Of a stretch of DNA of 64,000 nt, positions 8,352-15,694 are shown one piece after another. Each line of letters starts with the position of its first letter. Position 1 is the stretch's first letter. This stretch comes from Thermoanaerobaculia bacterium (GTDB taxonomy: Bacteria; Acidobacteriota; Thermoanaerobaculia; Multivoradales; Multivoraceae), in assembly GCA_022826745.1 (NCBI GenBank), contig JAJDUI010000006.1:1-64000 (forward strand), written 5' to 3'. The notes below the pieces were generated by a model. The model ran no database searches, was not told where the DNA came from, and worked only from the letters and a program-made list of their open reading frames with translations. Made by a program: the position numbers and the translations under genes.

Positions 8352-10745
8352 ATGGAGCGGCCGGCGCTCGCGGGCGTCCGCGTCCTCGAACTCGCCGGCG
8401 GCGTAGCTGCCGCCTACTGCGGACGACAGTTCGCGCTCTGGGGTGCAGACGTTGTTGTGCTGGAGTCCGAAGGCGGATCGCCGCTTCGCCACCTGGGGCC
8501 GCATGCCAGGACCGGCCGGGGCGCGGAGTCGCTGCTCTGGCAGACAGTAGCCGCGAACAAGCGGGCGATCTCTTTGGCGCACACTTGTCCGGATAAGGAG
8601 GCGCTCCTCGACATGCTGCGGCGAGCCGACGTTCTGGTGACCGACTGGACCGACGCCGACCTGGACCGATGGGATCTCAGCCTCGATGATCTGCGAGACC
8701 GGCTCCCGGGCCTCATTCTGGTGTCGGTTTCCCCGTTCGGCCTGGACGGCCCGTTCGCCGGCCTCGTCGGCTCGGAGCTCGTGGTCCAGGCTCTGTCTGG
8801 CTATGCCGGCCTGAACGGTGAGACGGAGCGAGCGCCGCTCAAGGCGCCCGGCCACATCCTCGGCCATGCCTGCGGTGTGAGCGCCTTCGTGGCCGCGCTC
8901 GCGGCCTTGATCTCCCGTCTCGAGAGCGGGCGCGGGCGGCTCATCGAGGTCTCCGAACTCGAGACCCTCACGGCGATCCTGCCGCTGCTGCGGATCGAGT
9001 ACACGGGCGAGCATCCGAAGCGCGAGGGCGGTCCCTCGACCGGGGTCCGGGCGCATCGCTGTCGCGACGGGTGGGTCACCTTCATCCCGCCGCCGGACGA
9101 TCAACTCGGTGAGTACGGAGAAGCGCTCGGTGTCGCGGAAGATGAATGGCCGCCGCTTGTGGATGGCGAGGACCTGGCGAGCCGCCGGGCGAAGCTGCTT
9201 CCTCTTCTCGCCGGCAAGGTGCGCGACAAGGCGGCTGACGAGGTGTTCCACGCTCTTGCGCGGCGACGCGTCGTCTGCGGCAAGGTGGCGAGCCCCGCGG
9301 ATCTGCTGGCGGATGAGCATCTGGCGGCTCGGGGCTTCTTCCAGACTCTCCATCATCCGGAGCTCGGTGTTCTCGCCTTCGCGGGGCCGCCGGCGACTCT
9401 GGGGCGGACCGGTGCGGCACCGCCGGCACCGGCCCCGCGCGCCGACGAGAAACCGCGCGCCACGGAACTTGGCTGGCCGCCCGTCGAGACACGCGCCGCC
9501 GGCACCGGAGAAGCCGATGGCCTGCCTCTCGCGGGAGTGCGGATCGTCGATCTCACGCAGGCCTGGATCGGGCCTTTCGCCGTGATGCTGCTCGCGGACC
9601 TCGGCGCCGATGTCGTCAAGGTCGAGTCGCACAACCGACCGGACGTCTGGCGGCGCTGGGTGGCCGATCCCTTCCCGGCGAACGAGAACGCCGCGGTCGA
9701 GAACTCGAGCCCGCTCTTCAACAGCGTCAACCGGAACAAGCGCTCGCTTTGCCTGGATCTGAAGACGGCCGAGGGCCTGGACCTGCTCCGGCGGCTGATC
9801 GGGGAGGCGGACTGCGTTCTGGAGAACTACACGCCTCGGGTCATGTCCAGGTTCGGGCTCGAGTGGCAGAACCTGGCGAAGACGAACCCGGGTCTCGTCA
9901 TGACGTCCTGGTCGGGCTTTGGCAAGACGGGGCCCCTGAGCGACTACAAGGCGAACGGGACGTCCATCGAGGCGCTTGCCGGCTGGGACTGGCTCCACCG
10001 GTACCCGGGTGGAGAACCCATGGTCATGGGCTTCTACCAGGCCGACGCGATCTGCGGCCTGCAGATGGCCGCGACCACCCTCGTCGCCCTCTTCCACAGC
10101 CGGTTGACCGGTCACGGGCAGGCGGTGGACGGCAGCATGCTGGAGGCAGCCACCGGCTACCTGGGCGAAGTGCTCCTGGACGCCGCCCTGGGCGGAGAAC
10201 AGACGCCCCCGGGCAACGGGGATCCGGACCACGCGCCGCACGGCGTCTATCCGTGCGCCGGGGACGACCGCTGGATCGCCCTGACGATCGACTCCGATGA
10301 GAGTTGGCGGCGGCTGGCGGCGGCGTCAGGTCGCGAGGACCTCGCGGCCTCGGTGTTCGATCGGCAGCCCGACCGCATCGCCAATGCGGAGAAGCTGGAC
10401 GAGGCGTTGGCGGAGTGGACGCGCGCCGAGCAGGCCGAGCACCTGATGGAGCGTCTGCAGGCGGCTGGCGTCGCCGCCAGCGTCGTGCGTTTCACTCCTG
10501 AAGTGATGGCCTGCGGCCACCTCGAGCGCCGGGGCTGGTTCCGCAGAATCGATCACCCCGACATGGGCGAACACCGCTACAACGGACACCCCTGGCGGTT
10601 CGCCGGTCTCCCGGAACGCTCCGACTCGCCGCCGCCCCGCCTCGGCGAGCACAGCCGCGAGGTGTTGAGGGAGCGTCTCGGTCTGTCGGATGATGAGGTC
10701 GACGATCTGTTCGAACGCGGCGTCACCGGCGCCGTGCTGACCTAA
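8352..10745 (+). CDS. double-domain CaiB/BaiF (class III) CoA-transferase
   Basis: Transfers coenzyme A between carboxylic acids. The 797 residues are two CaiB/BaiF units in tandem (about 1-375 and 390-797); each starts with the family motif (VRVLELAGGVAAAYCGR; VRIVDLTQAWIGPFAVM). The second half keeps the aspartate expected to form the acyl-anhydride intermediate (FYQADAICG). The first half has histidine at the equivalent place (HILGHACG), so only the C-terminal unit is likely catalytic. Class III enzymes normally work as interlocked dimers, so the fusion may be an internal pseudo-dimer. It follows the DUF1552 gene after 29 bases and converges on an acyl-CoA carboxylase subunit, in keeping with acid activation. 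The substrate is unknown. Confidence 0.9.
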   Translation: MERPALAGVRVLELAGGVAAAYCGRQFALWGADVVVLESEGGSPLRHLGPHARTGRGAESLLWQTVAANKRAISLAHTCPDKEALLDMLRRADVLVTDWTDADLDRWDLSLDDLRDRLPGLILVSVSPFGLDGPFAGLVGSELVVQALSGYAGLNGETERAPLKAPGHILGHACGVSAFVAALAALISRLESGRGRLIEVSELETLTAILPLLRIEYTGEHPKREGGPSTGVRAHRCRDGWVTFIPPPDDQLGEYGEALGVAEDEWPPLVDGEDLASRRAKLLPLLAGKVRDKAADEVFHALARRRVVCGKVASPADLLADEHLAARGFFQTLHHPELGVLAFAGPPATLGRTGAAPPAPAPRADEKPRATELGWPPVETRAAGTGEADGLPLAGVRIVDLTQAWIGPFAVMLLADLGADVVKVESHNRPDVWRRWVADPFPANENAAVENSSPLFNSVNRNKRSLCLDLKTAEGLDLLRRLIGEADCVLENYTPRVMSRFGLEWQNLAKTNPGLVMTSWSGFGKTGPLSDYKANGTSIEALAGWDWLHRYPGGEPMVMGFYQADAICGLQMAATTLVALFHSRLTGHGQAVDGSMLEAATGYLGEVLLDAALGGEQTPPGNGDPDHAPHGVYPCAGDDRWIALTIDSDESWRRLAAASGREDLAASVFDRQPDRIANAEKLDEALAEWTRAEQAEHLMERLQAAGVAASVVRFTPEVMACGHLERRGWFRRIDHPDMGEHRYNGHPWRFAGLPERSDSPPPRLGEHSREVLRERLGLSDDEVDDLFERGVTGAVLT

Positions 10746-10751
10746 CGCTGC

Positions 10752-10850
10752 CGAGTGTCGGTGCGCCGGCCTTCTGGCCGCTGGGTGCGCGGGTCTTCCG
10801 ACCCGCTGCCGCCGAAGGCGGCCAGAAGACGCGCCGCGAAGCGGCGACCG
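10752..10850. repeat. interspersed palindromic repeat cluster between convergent genes
   Basis: Three hairpin modules occupy the gap between the CoA-transferase and carboxylase stop codons: CGGCCTTCTGGCCG, GCGGGTCTTCCGACCCGC and CGCCGCGAAGCGGCG. The first, with its GAGTGTCGGTGCGCCGGCC lead-in, recurs almost unchanged at 48935-48962; the second and third recur at 33555-33602. The position between converging genes would suit a bidirectional terminator, but no T-tracts follow, and other family members lie between divergent genes. Confidence 0.65.
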
Positions 10851-10855
10851 TTCAC

Positions 10856-12409
10856 CTACGGCCGATAACTCGGCCCTGTCGCCGGCCCGAGCATCTCTGC
10901 CGCCACGACCCGCCGCGCATCGCGCATGAAGTCCACCAGCAACGGCCGCGTGTCCCGCGGGTCGATGATCTCCTCGACGCCGAAGGCGTGGGCGTTGCGG
11001 AAGGGCGAGGAGATGGCGAACAGCCGGGCCTCGATCTCGGCGCGCTTGGCCTCCGGGTCCTCGGCTGCCTCGATCTCGCGCTTGTAGGCGATCGCGGTGC
11101 CGCCCTGGATGTGCATCGAGCCGCCGTGGGCCGAGGGCCAGGCGAAGCGCCGGTAGAAGCCCTGGCCGCGCCAGTGGAGGCCGCCGGCGACGCCATAGAG
11201 CTGGCGAACGACGAAGCAGATGTACGGCGTCCGGCTCGTGTTGAGCGCCGTCACGACCCGGGCGCCGGCCCTCACGATGCCCAGGCGTTCCTGCGCAGGG
11301 CCGACCGAGAACCCCGGCTCGTCGGCGAAGTAGGCGAGCGGCAGGTGGAAGGTCTCGCAGAGCTCCAGGAGACGGAGCATCTTCTCGCCGGCGGCGATGT
11401 CCATCGAACCGCCGTTGAAGCACGGATCGTTGCTCATCACCCCGCAGGGAATGCCGTCGACGCGGGCGAGGCCGGTGACGCGGGCCTGGCCGTAGTACGG
11501 GCCGATCTCGAAGAAACTGCCCTCGTCGACGACGGCCTCGATGATCGCGTGCGGATCGTAGGTCCGGCGCCGGTCCTGCGGAACGACGGACAGCAGCGAC
11601 TCGGCGCGCCGGTCCGGATCGTCGTCCGGCGTCTGCTCCGGCGGCGCCTCCCAGATGCTCGAGGGCAGGTACGAGAGGAACCGCCGCACCTGCGCGATCG
11701 CGTCGGCCTCGTCCTCGGCCAGGTTCATCACCACGCCGTTCTTCACCTGAGTGCGCTCATCGCCCAGCTCTTCCTTCGTGATGCGCTGGCCGGTCGCCTG
11801 CTCGACCACCTTCGGGCCGGCGACGAACACCTGGCTCGTGCCCTCGACCATCACGCTGAAGTGACAGAGGCAGGCCTGCACGGCCGGCAGACCGGCGACC
11901 GAGCCCAGCACCGCGGAGACCACCGGCACGGTCTGCAGGAGGTGGCTCGACACGTCCGTTCCGGCGCCTCCGGGCAGGTAGGTCCGGCCGATCTGCTCGA
12001 AGGTCTTGACGCTGCCGCCGGTCGCATCGAGAAGCCGCACGAAGGGCAGCCGGCTCCGCAGCGCGAACTGCTCTGCGAAGCGGCTCTTGTTGCCGATGTT
12101 CGCGTCCGAGGCGCCGCCGCGGATCGTGAAGTCGCCGCCCGAGAAGGCGACCTTGCGGCCGTCGACCTGCACCGTGCCGACCACCATGTTGGACGGCTTG
12201 AGCGCCGCGACCGAACCGTCCTCCCACGTCGCCGTGCCGGCCAGCGCGCCGATCTCGTGGAAGGTGCCCGGGTCCGCGAGCAGGTCGATGCGCTCCCGCA
12301 CCGTCAGCTTGCCGCGGCCGTGCTGGAAGGCGACGCTGTCGGCGCCGCCCATCTGTTCGGCCATGCGGCGCTGCCGTTCGATCTCCCTGACGTCGTCGTT
12401 CCAGCTCAT
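10856..12409 (-). CDS. acyl-CoA carboxylase beta (carboxyltransferase) subunit
   Basis: Carboxyltransferase subunit of a biotin-dependent acyl-CoA carboxylase (propionyl-, methylcrotonyl- or related acyl-CoA). At 517 residues it has the usual length and both crotonase-like halves. Family landmarks are KLTVRERIDLLADPGTF near residue 35, DATGGS and the GGAG oxyanion loop in the N-terminal half, and GVMSNDP and MGGSMHIQG-type glycine-rich loops in the C-terminal half. The ATG at 12409 has a GGAGCACGA ribosome-binding site. No biotin-carboxylase or carrier gene lies next to it, so the alpha subunit must be elsewhere. A copy of its start region is duplicated at 13869, upstream of blaI. The substrate cannot be assigned. 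Confidence 0.92.
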   Translation of the reverse strand: MSWNDDVREIERQRRMAEQMGGADSVAFQHGRGKLTVRERIDLLADPGTFHEIGALAGTATWEDGSVAALKPSNMVVGTVQVDGRKVAFSGGDFTIRGGASDANIGNKSRFAEQFALRSRLPFVRLLDATGGSVKTFEQIGRTYLPGGAGTDVSSHLLQTVPVVSAVLGSVAGLPAVQACLCHFSVMVEGTSQVFVAGPKVVEQATGQRITKEELGDERTQVKNGVVMNLAEDEADAIAQVRRFLSYLPSSIWEAPPEQTPDDDPDRRAESLLSVVPQDRRRTYDPHAIIEAVVDEGSFFEIGPYYGQARVTGLARVDGIPCGVMSNDPCFNGGSMDIAAGEKMLRLLELCETFHLPLAYFADEPGFSVGPAQERLGIVRAGARVVTALNTSRTPYICFVVRQLYGVAGGLHWRGQGFYRRFAWPSAHGGSMHIQGGTAIAYKREIEAAEDPEAKRAEIEARLFAISSPFRNAHAFGVEEIIDPRDTRPLLVDFMRDARRVVAAEMLGPATGPSYRP

Positions 12410-12592
12410 TCGTGCTCCGGTTGGTCGGGCGGGATTCTCTCATTCCGAGATGCGAGTGTTGAATTTTCAGCACTCATCGGCTATGGTGTCTCCAGCCGTT
12501 GCGATGAAGACGCCGCAACCACGGTTCTCGACAGACGACGTGGTCATGAACGGACCGCCCCAACTCAGCAGCCGAGAGCGCCAGGTCATGGA
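12402..12592 (+). repeat. direct repeat copy 1: carboxylase start, promoter and blaI 5' end
   Basis: This 191-base stretch matches 13869-14083 imperfectly but over its whole length. Both begin with the carboxylase start region (CAGCTCATTCGT, then GCTCCGGTT). They share GGGATTCTCTCA and the GTTGAATTTTCA dyad with the following ACTCATC. They end in blaI N-terminal codons (CTCAGCAG..CGAGA.CG..AGGTCATGGA). Here the blaI-like reading (MNGPPQLSSRERQVMD) runs in frame into the signal peptide of the following secreted protein. Confidence 0.75.
12458..12487 (+). promoter_or_regulatory. promoter with operator-like dyad, upstream of the secreted-protein copy 1
   Basis: An imperfect dyad GTTGAATTTTCAGC (12458-12471) overlaps a -35-like TTGAAT (12459-12464). 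A 17-base spacer leads to a -10-like TATGGT (12482-12487). The same arrangement precedes blaI at 13924. BlaI repressors often bind dyads overlapping promoters; the assignment of this dyad to the neighbouring BlaI is inference. The staphylococcal BlaI consensus (TACA/TGTA arms) is absent. Confidence 0.5.
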
Positions 12593-13856
12593 CTGCCGTC
12601 GCCGCGGTAGCTGGCCGTTGGAGACGGTTGCTTTGTGGTCTGCCCTAGTACTCACCGCAGGCTTCCCTGCGGTGCTGGGAGGTCAGGGTCCGATGTTTGA
12701 ACTCCAGGGGCCGATCGTTCTGCCCCAACCCTTGGCGCTAACCGCGGACGTTCGCTGGCTGGACGAAGATCAACTGCTGCTCGGAGTCGAGGGATCCGGC
12801 GTCTACTCCTGGCGCATCGGAGAGGACGAAGGCACACTGGAAGCCTCGCTGGCGGGCGCTGGCTATCACCGTGGCTTTGAGAGCTATAGCCGTGTCGGCG
12901 GCAGCAGTTCAGGAAGCGTGGCCTTCGCCGGCGGCCTCTTCGGCGTCTATCTGAAGAGCAGAGGCGACTTCGAGATGCTGAAGGCCATCGAGATCGTCGG
13001 CGATGTGGACCGGCGCGGTGACCGGACAGCCGTGGTTGGCCTCAGCCGCAACGAAGAAGGCGACTGGGAGGATCACATCGCCTGGGTCTTCAAGGACGGG
13101 GAGTCGGAGCCGCGGACGCTCCTGCCTACTCGGGACGGCGGAGAGATCATGGGCCAATGCTGGCACGCTCAGGTGTCCGTAGTCCGGCTCATCTCCGAAG
13201 AACGGGTCCTTGTAGTGCCTGGACTCGAGCCTGGGGTGTTCGTCTACGACAGGGCGGGTCAACTGCTGGAGAGCCTGAGCGCGGACACCTTCGCTGCCGA
13301 CGCGGGTTGTGGGCTGGAAGAAGGAGAGCGATCCCTGCTCGGGAACGCTGCGTTCAGGATTGAGTGGATGGCAGGCCGCCGAGTGATCGACGAGCTCCTG
13401 GCCGACGAGGCGGGAAACGTCTACTTCTTCGTGCGTCACGTGCCCGGAGGTCCGGAGAGCATCGTGCTGGAACCCCCGGAGTCCGGCGCCGACACGCAAC
13501 CGGCTGCGGGGGCTTCCGGGCAGGTGACCGTCGTTAGCGGCAGGACAGATGCCGAGGGCGCCACAATCCTGACGACCGTCAGGGGCTTCACGAGGGGTGC
13601 CGAGAACCACTCGTCAACCTATGACGCCGCCCATCCTCCCCTCGGCAGAGTGTGTTGGGACCTTGTCCAGGCTCGTGCCGAGGAGTTGACCGCCGTGACC
13701 ACGCTTCCCTGTGCCGTCGAATCGGAGTTCGCCGATACGCGGCTACGGGCCGATCTGCGCGGAGACAAGGCCGTCGTCCTCCTGACCGGGTTTCTCGGCG
13801 CGCTGGCGCGGCCGGCAGCGGTGTTCGAGGCTCGTCTGCGACCTCCCGGGCGCTGA
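12588..13856 (+). CDS. secreted beta-propeller-like protein, copy 1 (paralogue of the gene at 19455)
   Basis: Unrecognised exported protein of 422 residues. A signal peptide (about residues 12-29, ending near PAVLGGQ) is followed by a mature region of short beta-rich segments (LLLGVEGSGVYSWRI, GVAFAGGLFGVYL-type, VLVVPGLEPGVFVYD) suggesting a propeller. It aligns end to end, at roughly 85-90 percent by eye, with the inverted copy at 19455-20603. It differs by an extra segment of about 48 residues near residues 295-342. ATG 12588 is preferred because it opens the signal peptide; ATG 12546, in frame, would prepend a 14-residue piece that is recognisably the start of BlaI. Expression is probably tied to the BlaI-type repressor through the duplicated promoter. 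Role unknown. Confidence 0.75.
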   Translation: MDCRRRGSWPLETVALWSALVLTAGFPAVLGGQGPMFELQGPIVLPQPLALTADVRWLDEDQLLLGVEGSGVYSWRIGEDEGTLEASLAGAGYHRGFESYSRVGGSSSGSVAFAGGLFGVYLKSRGDFEMLKAIEIVGDVDRRGDRTAVVGLSRNEEGDWEDHIAWVFKDGESEPRTLLPTRDGGEIMGQCWHAQVSVVRLISEERVLVVPGLEPGVFVYDRAGQLLESLSADTFAADAGCGLEEGERSLLGNAAFRIEWMAGRRVIDELLADEAGNVYFFVRHVPGGPESIVLEPPESGADTQPAAGASGQVTVVSGRTDAEGATILTTVRGFTRGAENHSSTYDAAHPPLGRVCWDLVQARAEELTAVTTLPCAVESEFADTRLRADLRGDKAVVLLTGFLGALARPAAVFEARLRPPGR

Positions 13857-13868
13857 GTCCACGCGGTT

Positions 13869-14083
13869 CAGCTCATTCGTTGCTCCGGTTTCGAGGGCAG
13901 GGATTCTCTCACTCGATCGGCCTGTTGAATTTTCAACACTCATCCGATAGGGTGACCTCACCCCCCATTTTGTAGGTGCTCCTTCGGGGCGCTGAGATGG
14001 GTTCTCGGAACCACGAAACGGATGAGTGAAGTGCTCGTGAACGAACTGCCCCGACTCAGCAGACGAGAACGAGAGGTCATGGA
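13869..14083 (+). repeat. direct repeat copy 2: carboxylase start remnant, promoter and blaI 5' end
   Basis: Partner of 12402-12592. It carries a leftover of the acyl-CoA carboxylase start region (CAGCTCATTCGTTGCTCCGG at 13869), although the real carboxylase gene is 1.4 kb away. The promoter dyad and the first codons of blaI follow. This copy is about 24 bases longer, mainly in the untranslated stretch before the blaI start. It implies that carboxylase and blaI were once divergent neighbours and that the secreted-protein gene came between them with duplication of the flank. Confidence 0.75.
13924..13953 (+). promoter_or_regulatory. blaI promoter with perfect GTTGAA-TT-TTCAAC dyad
   Basis: The perfect 6+6 palindrome GTTGAATTTTCAAC (13924-13937) overlaps the -35-like TTGAAT (13925-13930). 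After 17 bases comes a weak -10-like TAGGGT (13948-13953), about 70 bases before the blaI start. The overlap of dyad and promoter fits autorepression by BlaI. Direct binding is inferred. Confidence 0.55.
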
Positions 14084-14420
14084 TATCGTCCACGAGGCTG
14101 GTACCGCGACGGCGGCGCAGATCCGCGAGCGCATGGCCGAGCCGCCGACGTACTCGGCTGTCCGCTCGGTGCTTCGAATCCTCGTGAACAAAGGGCACCT
14201 GGTGAGTGAGCAGGACGGCGCCCGCTACCTGTATTCGCCCACGGTCCCGGCTTCGCGGGCGCGACTTTCAGCCATGCGGCACGTCGTGAAGACGTTCTTC
14301 GGTGGCTCGGTGGAGGGGGCGGTGGCCACGCTGCTGGAACTCGAGGACGCGAGGCTCAGCCGGGAAGAGCGGGCTCGCATCGAGGCGCTCATTGACCGGG
14401 CGTCGAGGGAGGGCCGGTGA
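14022..14420 (+). CDS. blaI: BlaI/MecI-family transcriptional repressor
   Basis: 132-residue winged-helix repressor of the penicillinase-repressor family (PF03965). The conserved start LSRREREVMDIVHEAGTATA, a recognition region TYSAVRSVLRILVNKGHLV and the wing DGARYLYSP are all present, followed by a helical dimerisation tail. Family members bind promoter dyads as dimers and are inactivated by proteolysis triggered by an M56 sensor, which here is the next gene, overlapping by GTGA (14417-14420). ATG 14022 is used; the in-frame GTG 14037 aligns with the ATG of the duplicated fragment at 12546 and could be the real start. Likely targets are its own promoter and the twin promoter at 12458. Confidence 0.92.
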   Translation: MSEVLVNELPRLSRREREVMDIVHEAGTATAAQIRERMAEPPTYSAVRSVLRILVNKGHLVSEQDGARYLYSPTVPASRARLSAMRHVVKTFFGGSVEGAVATLLELEDARLSREERARIEALIDRASREGR

Positions 14421-15682
14421 CCGATCTCCTCATGACTACGGGATGGTCGGGTTCGGCGGATCTCATCGTTCGGGCGACGGTCGTCTTGCTGGTGGCGCTG
14501 GCTCTTCAGTGGTTGACCCACAGGGGACCGGCACTGACGCGCCACAACTTGTGGACGCTCACTTTCGCGCTCCTGCTGGTTCTACCCGGCCTCCGACTGT
14601 TCGGCCCTTCCTGGGACGTGCCGGTGCTTCCCAAGGCCGGCAGGCCGGCCGACATGCGGCTTGAGTTGCCGGCGCCCGCAGTTCCAGCCTATGCGGCCGC
14701 GCCTGCCAGAGAGCTTGCGCCCCCGGTCGTTGTCGCTCCTGCCGCAAGCGGGGGAGTGGAATCCGGTACTTTCTGGAGCTTGACCAGGTTGGCCTTCGCA
14801 ATCTGGGCGACCGGCTGTGGAGTGGCGCTCCTCTCCGTAGGAGTCGGGGTCGTGCGGTTCCACAGGCTGGCCCGTGTCGCGCTGCCGGTGGAGAACGAAG
14901 CCTGGCTCCGGCGGTTGGAAGCGCTACGGAAGCAACTGGGCATCCGCGCCGACGTGCGGCTCCTCCAGGGTAGGGAAGTCCTGACTCCCATGACGGGAGG
15001 CGTGTTTGAGCCGGTCATCCTGCTCCCGGCTTCGGCGATTGGCTGGTCTGAAGCGCGGTGCCGCATCGTTCTTGCTCACGAGTTGGTCCATGTCCGCAGA
15101 CGAGACGCTCTGCGACAACTCGCGGGCCGCCTTGTCCTGGCCTTCTATTGGTTCCACCCCCTGAGCTGGGTGGCGTCGTGTTTGGCTACCGCGAGACGTG
15201 AGGAGGCCTGCGATGAGGAGGTCCTGCTGGTTGGTGTCCGACCGTCGGAGTACGCAGGGCACCTCCTCTCCTTCGCTCAGGATAGGGCTCCAGTTCGGGC
15301 CGTGCTGTCCTTGCCGATGACGGGGCACTCACGGTTGGAGGGCAGAGTCAAGGCCGTTCTCAGACCCGATCGGGGGCGCCGTGGCGACGCGGTGGTTGCT
15401 GCGGTTGCCGCCTTGAGCGCCGTCGTCCTCGCCGGAGTCGTCGCCTCGGTCGTCGACCCGATCCGCCAGGAGACGGCGCGTCACACCGGGTCGAAGATCG
15501 GCGACGCAACGGACTGCTCGTCCGCTTCGGCTGCGGACCGACCTTGTGGCCGTCTCTTCGTCGCGCCCGTGCTTGAGAGTGACATGGACCAGCAGATGGC
15601 GAAACTGAAGGCAGCGGTGAGCGCGTGGGACCTCGAGTCGAAGCGGGCGCCAGTCGGTCGTCACGCCAACCTCGGCCGTTGA
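14417..15682 (+). CDS. BlaR1-type M56 membrane metallopeptidase (sensor protease)
   Basis: 421-residue inner-membrane protease of the M56 family, expected to sense an outside signal and cause cleavage of BlaI. Membrane segments lie near residues 15-35, 40-60 and 115-135, with another near 325-345. The zinc-protease motif is H221-E-L-V-H225, followed by the EEACDEE segment that supplies the third ligand in this family. Unlike BlaR1 of staphylococci, only about 75 residues follow the last membrane span, so there is no room for a penicillin-binding sensor domain. The GTG start overlaps the blaI stop. The signal is unknown and need not be a beta-lactam. Confidence 0.9.
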   Translation: MTDLLMTTGWSGSADLIVRATVVLLVALALQWLTHRGPALTRHNLWTLTFALLLVLPGLRLFGPSWDVPVLPKAGRPADMRLELPAPAVPAYAAAPARELAPPVVVAPAASGGVESGTFWSLTRLAFAIWATGCGVALLSVGVGVVRFHRLARVALPVENEAWLRRLEALRKQLGIRADVRLLQGREVLTPMTGGVFEPVILLPASAIGWSEARCRIVLAHELVHVRRRDALRQLAGRLVLAFYWFHPLSWVASCLATARREEACDEEVLLVGVRPSEYAGHLLSFAQDRAPVRAVLSLPMTGHSRLEGRVKAVLRPDRGRRGDAVVAAVAALSAVVLAGVVASVVDPIRQETARHTGSKIGDATDCSSASAADRPCGRLFVAPVLESDMDQQMAKLKAAVSAWDLESKRAPVGRHANLGR

Positions 15683-15694
15683 GCCCGTAGATCC

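Noticed and set aside
8244..10241. Leftward open frame opposite the CoA-transferase
   Set aside because: Antisense shadow with no family features; the plus-strand gene is unmistakable.
12006..12587. N-terminal extension of the secreted-protein frame
   Set aside because: It runs across the carboxylase gene and promoter; the signal peptide begins at 12588 and the upstream part is antisense to the carboxylase.
14022..15682. Beta-lactam resistance regulator pair controlling a beta-lactamase
   Set aside because: No beta-lactamase or penicillin-binding protein lies nearby, and the sensor lacks a penicillin-binding domain; a different signal is more likely.
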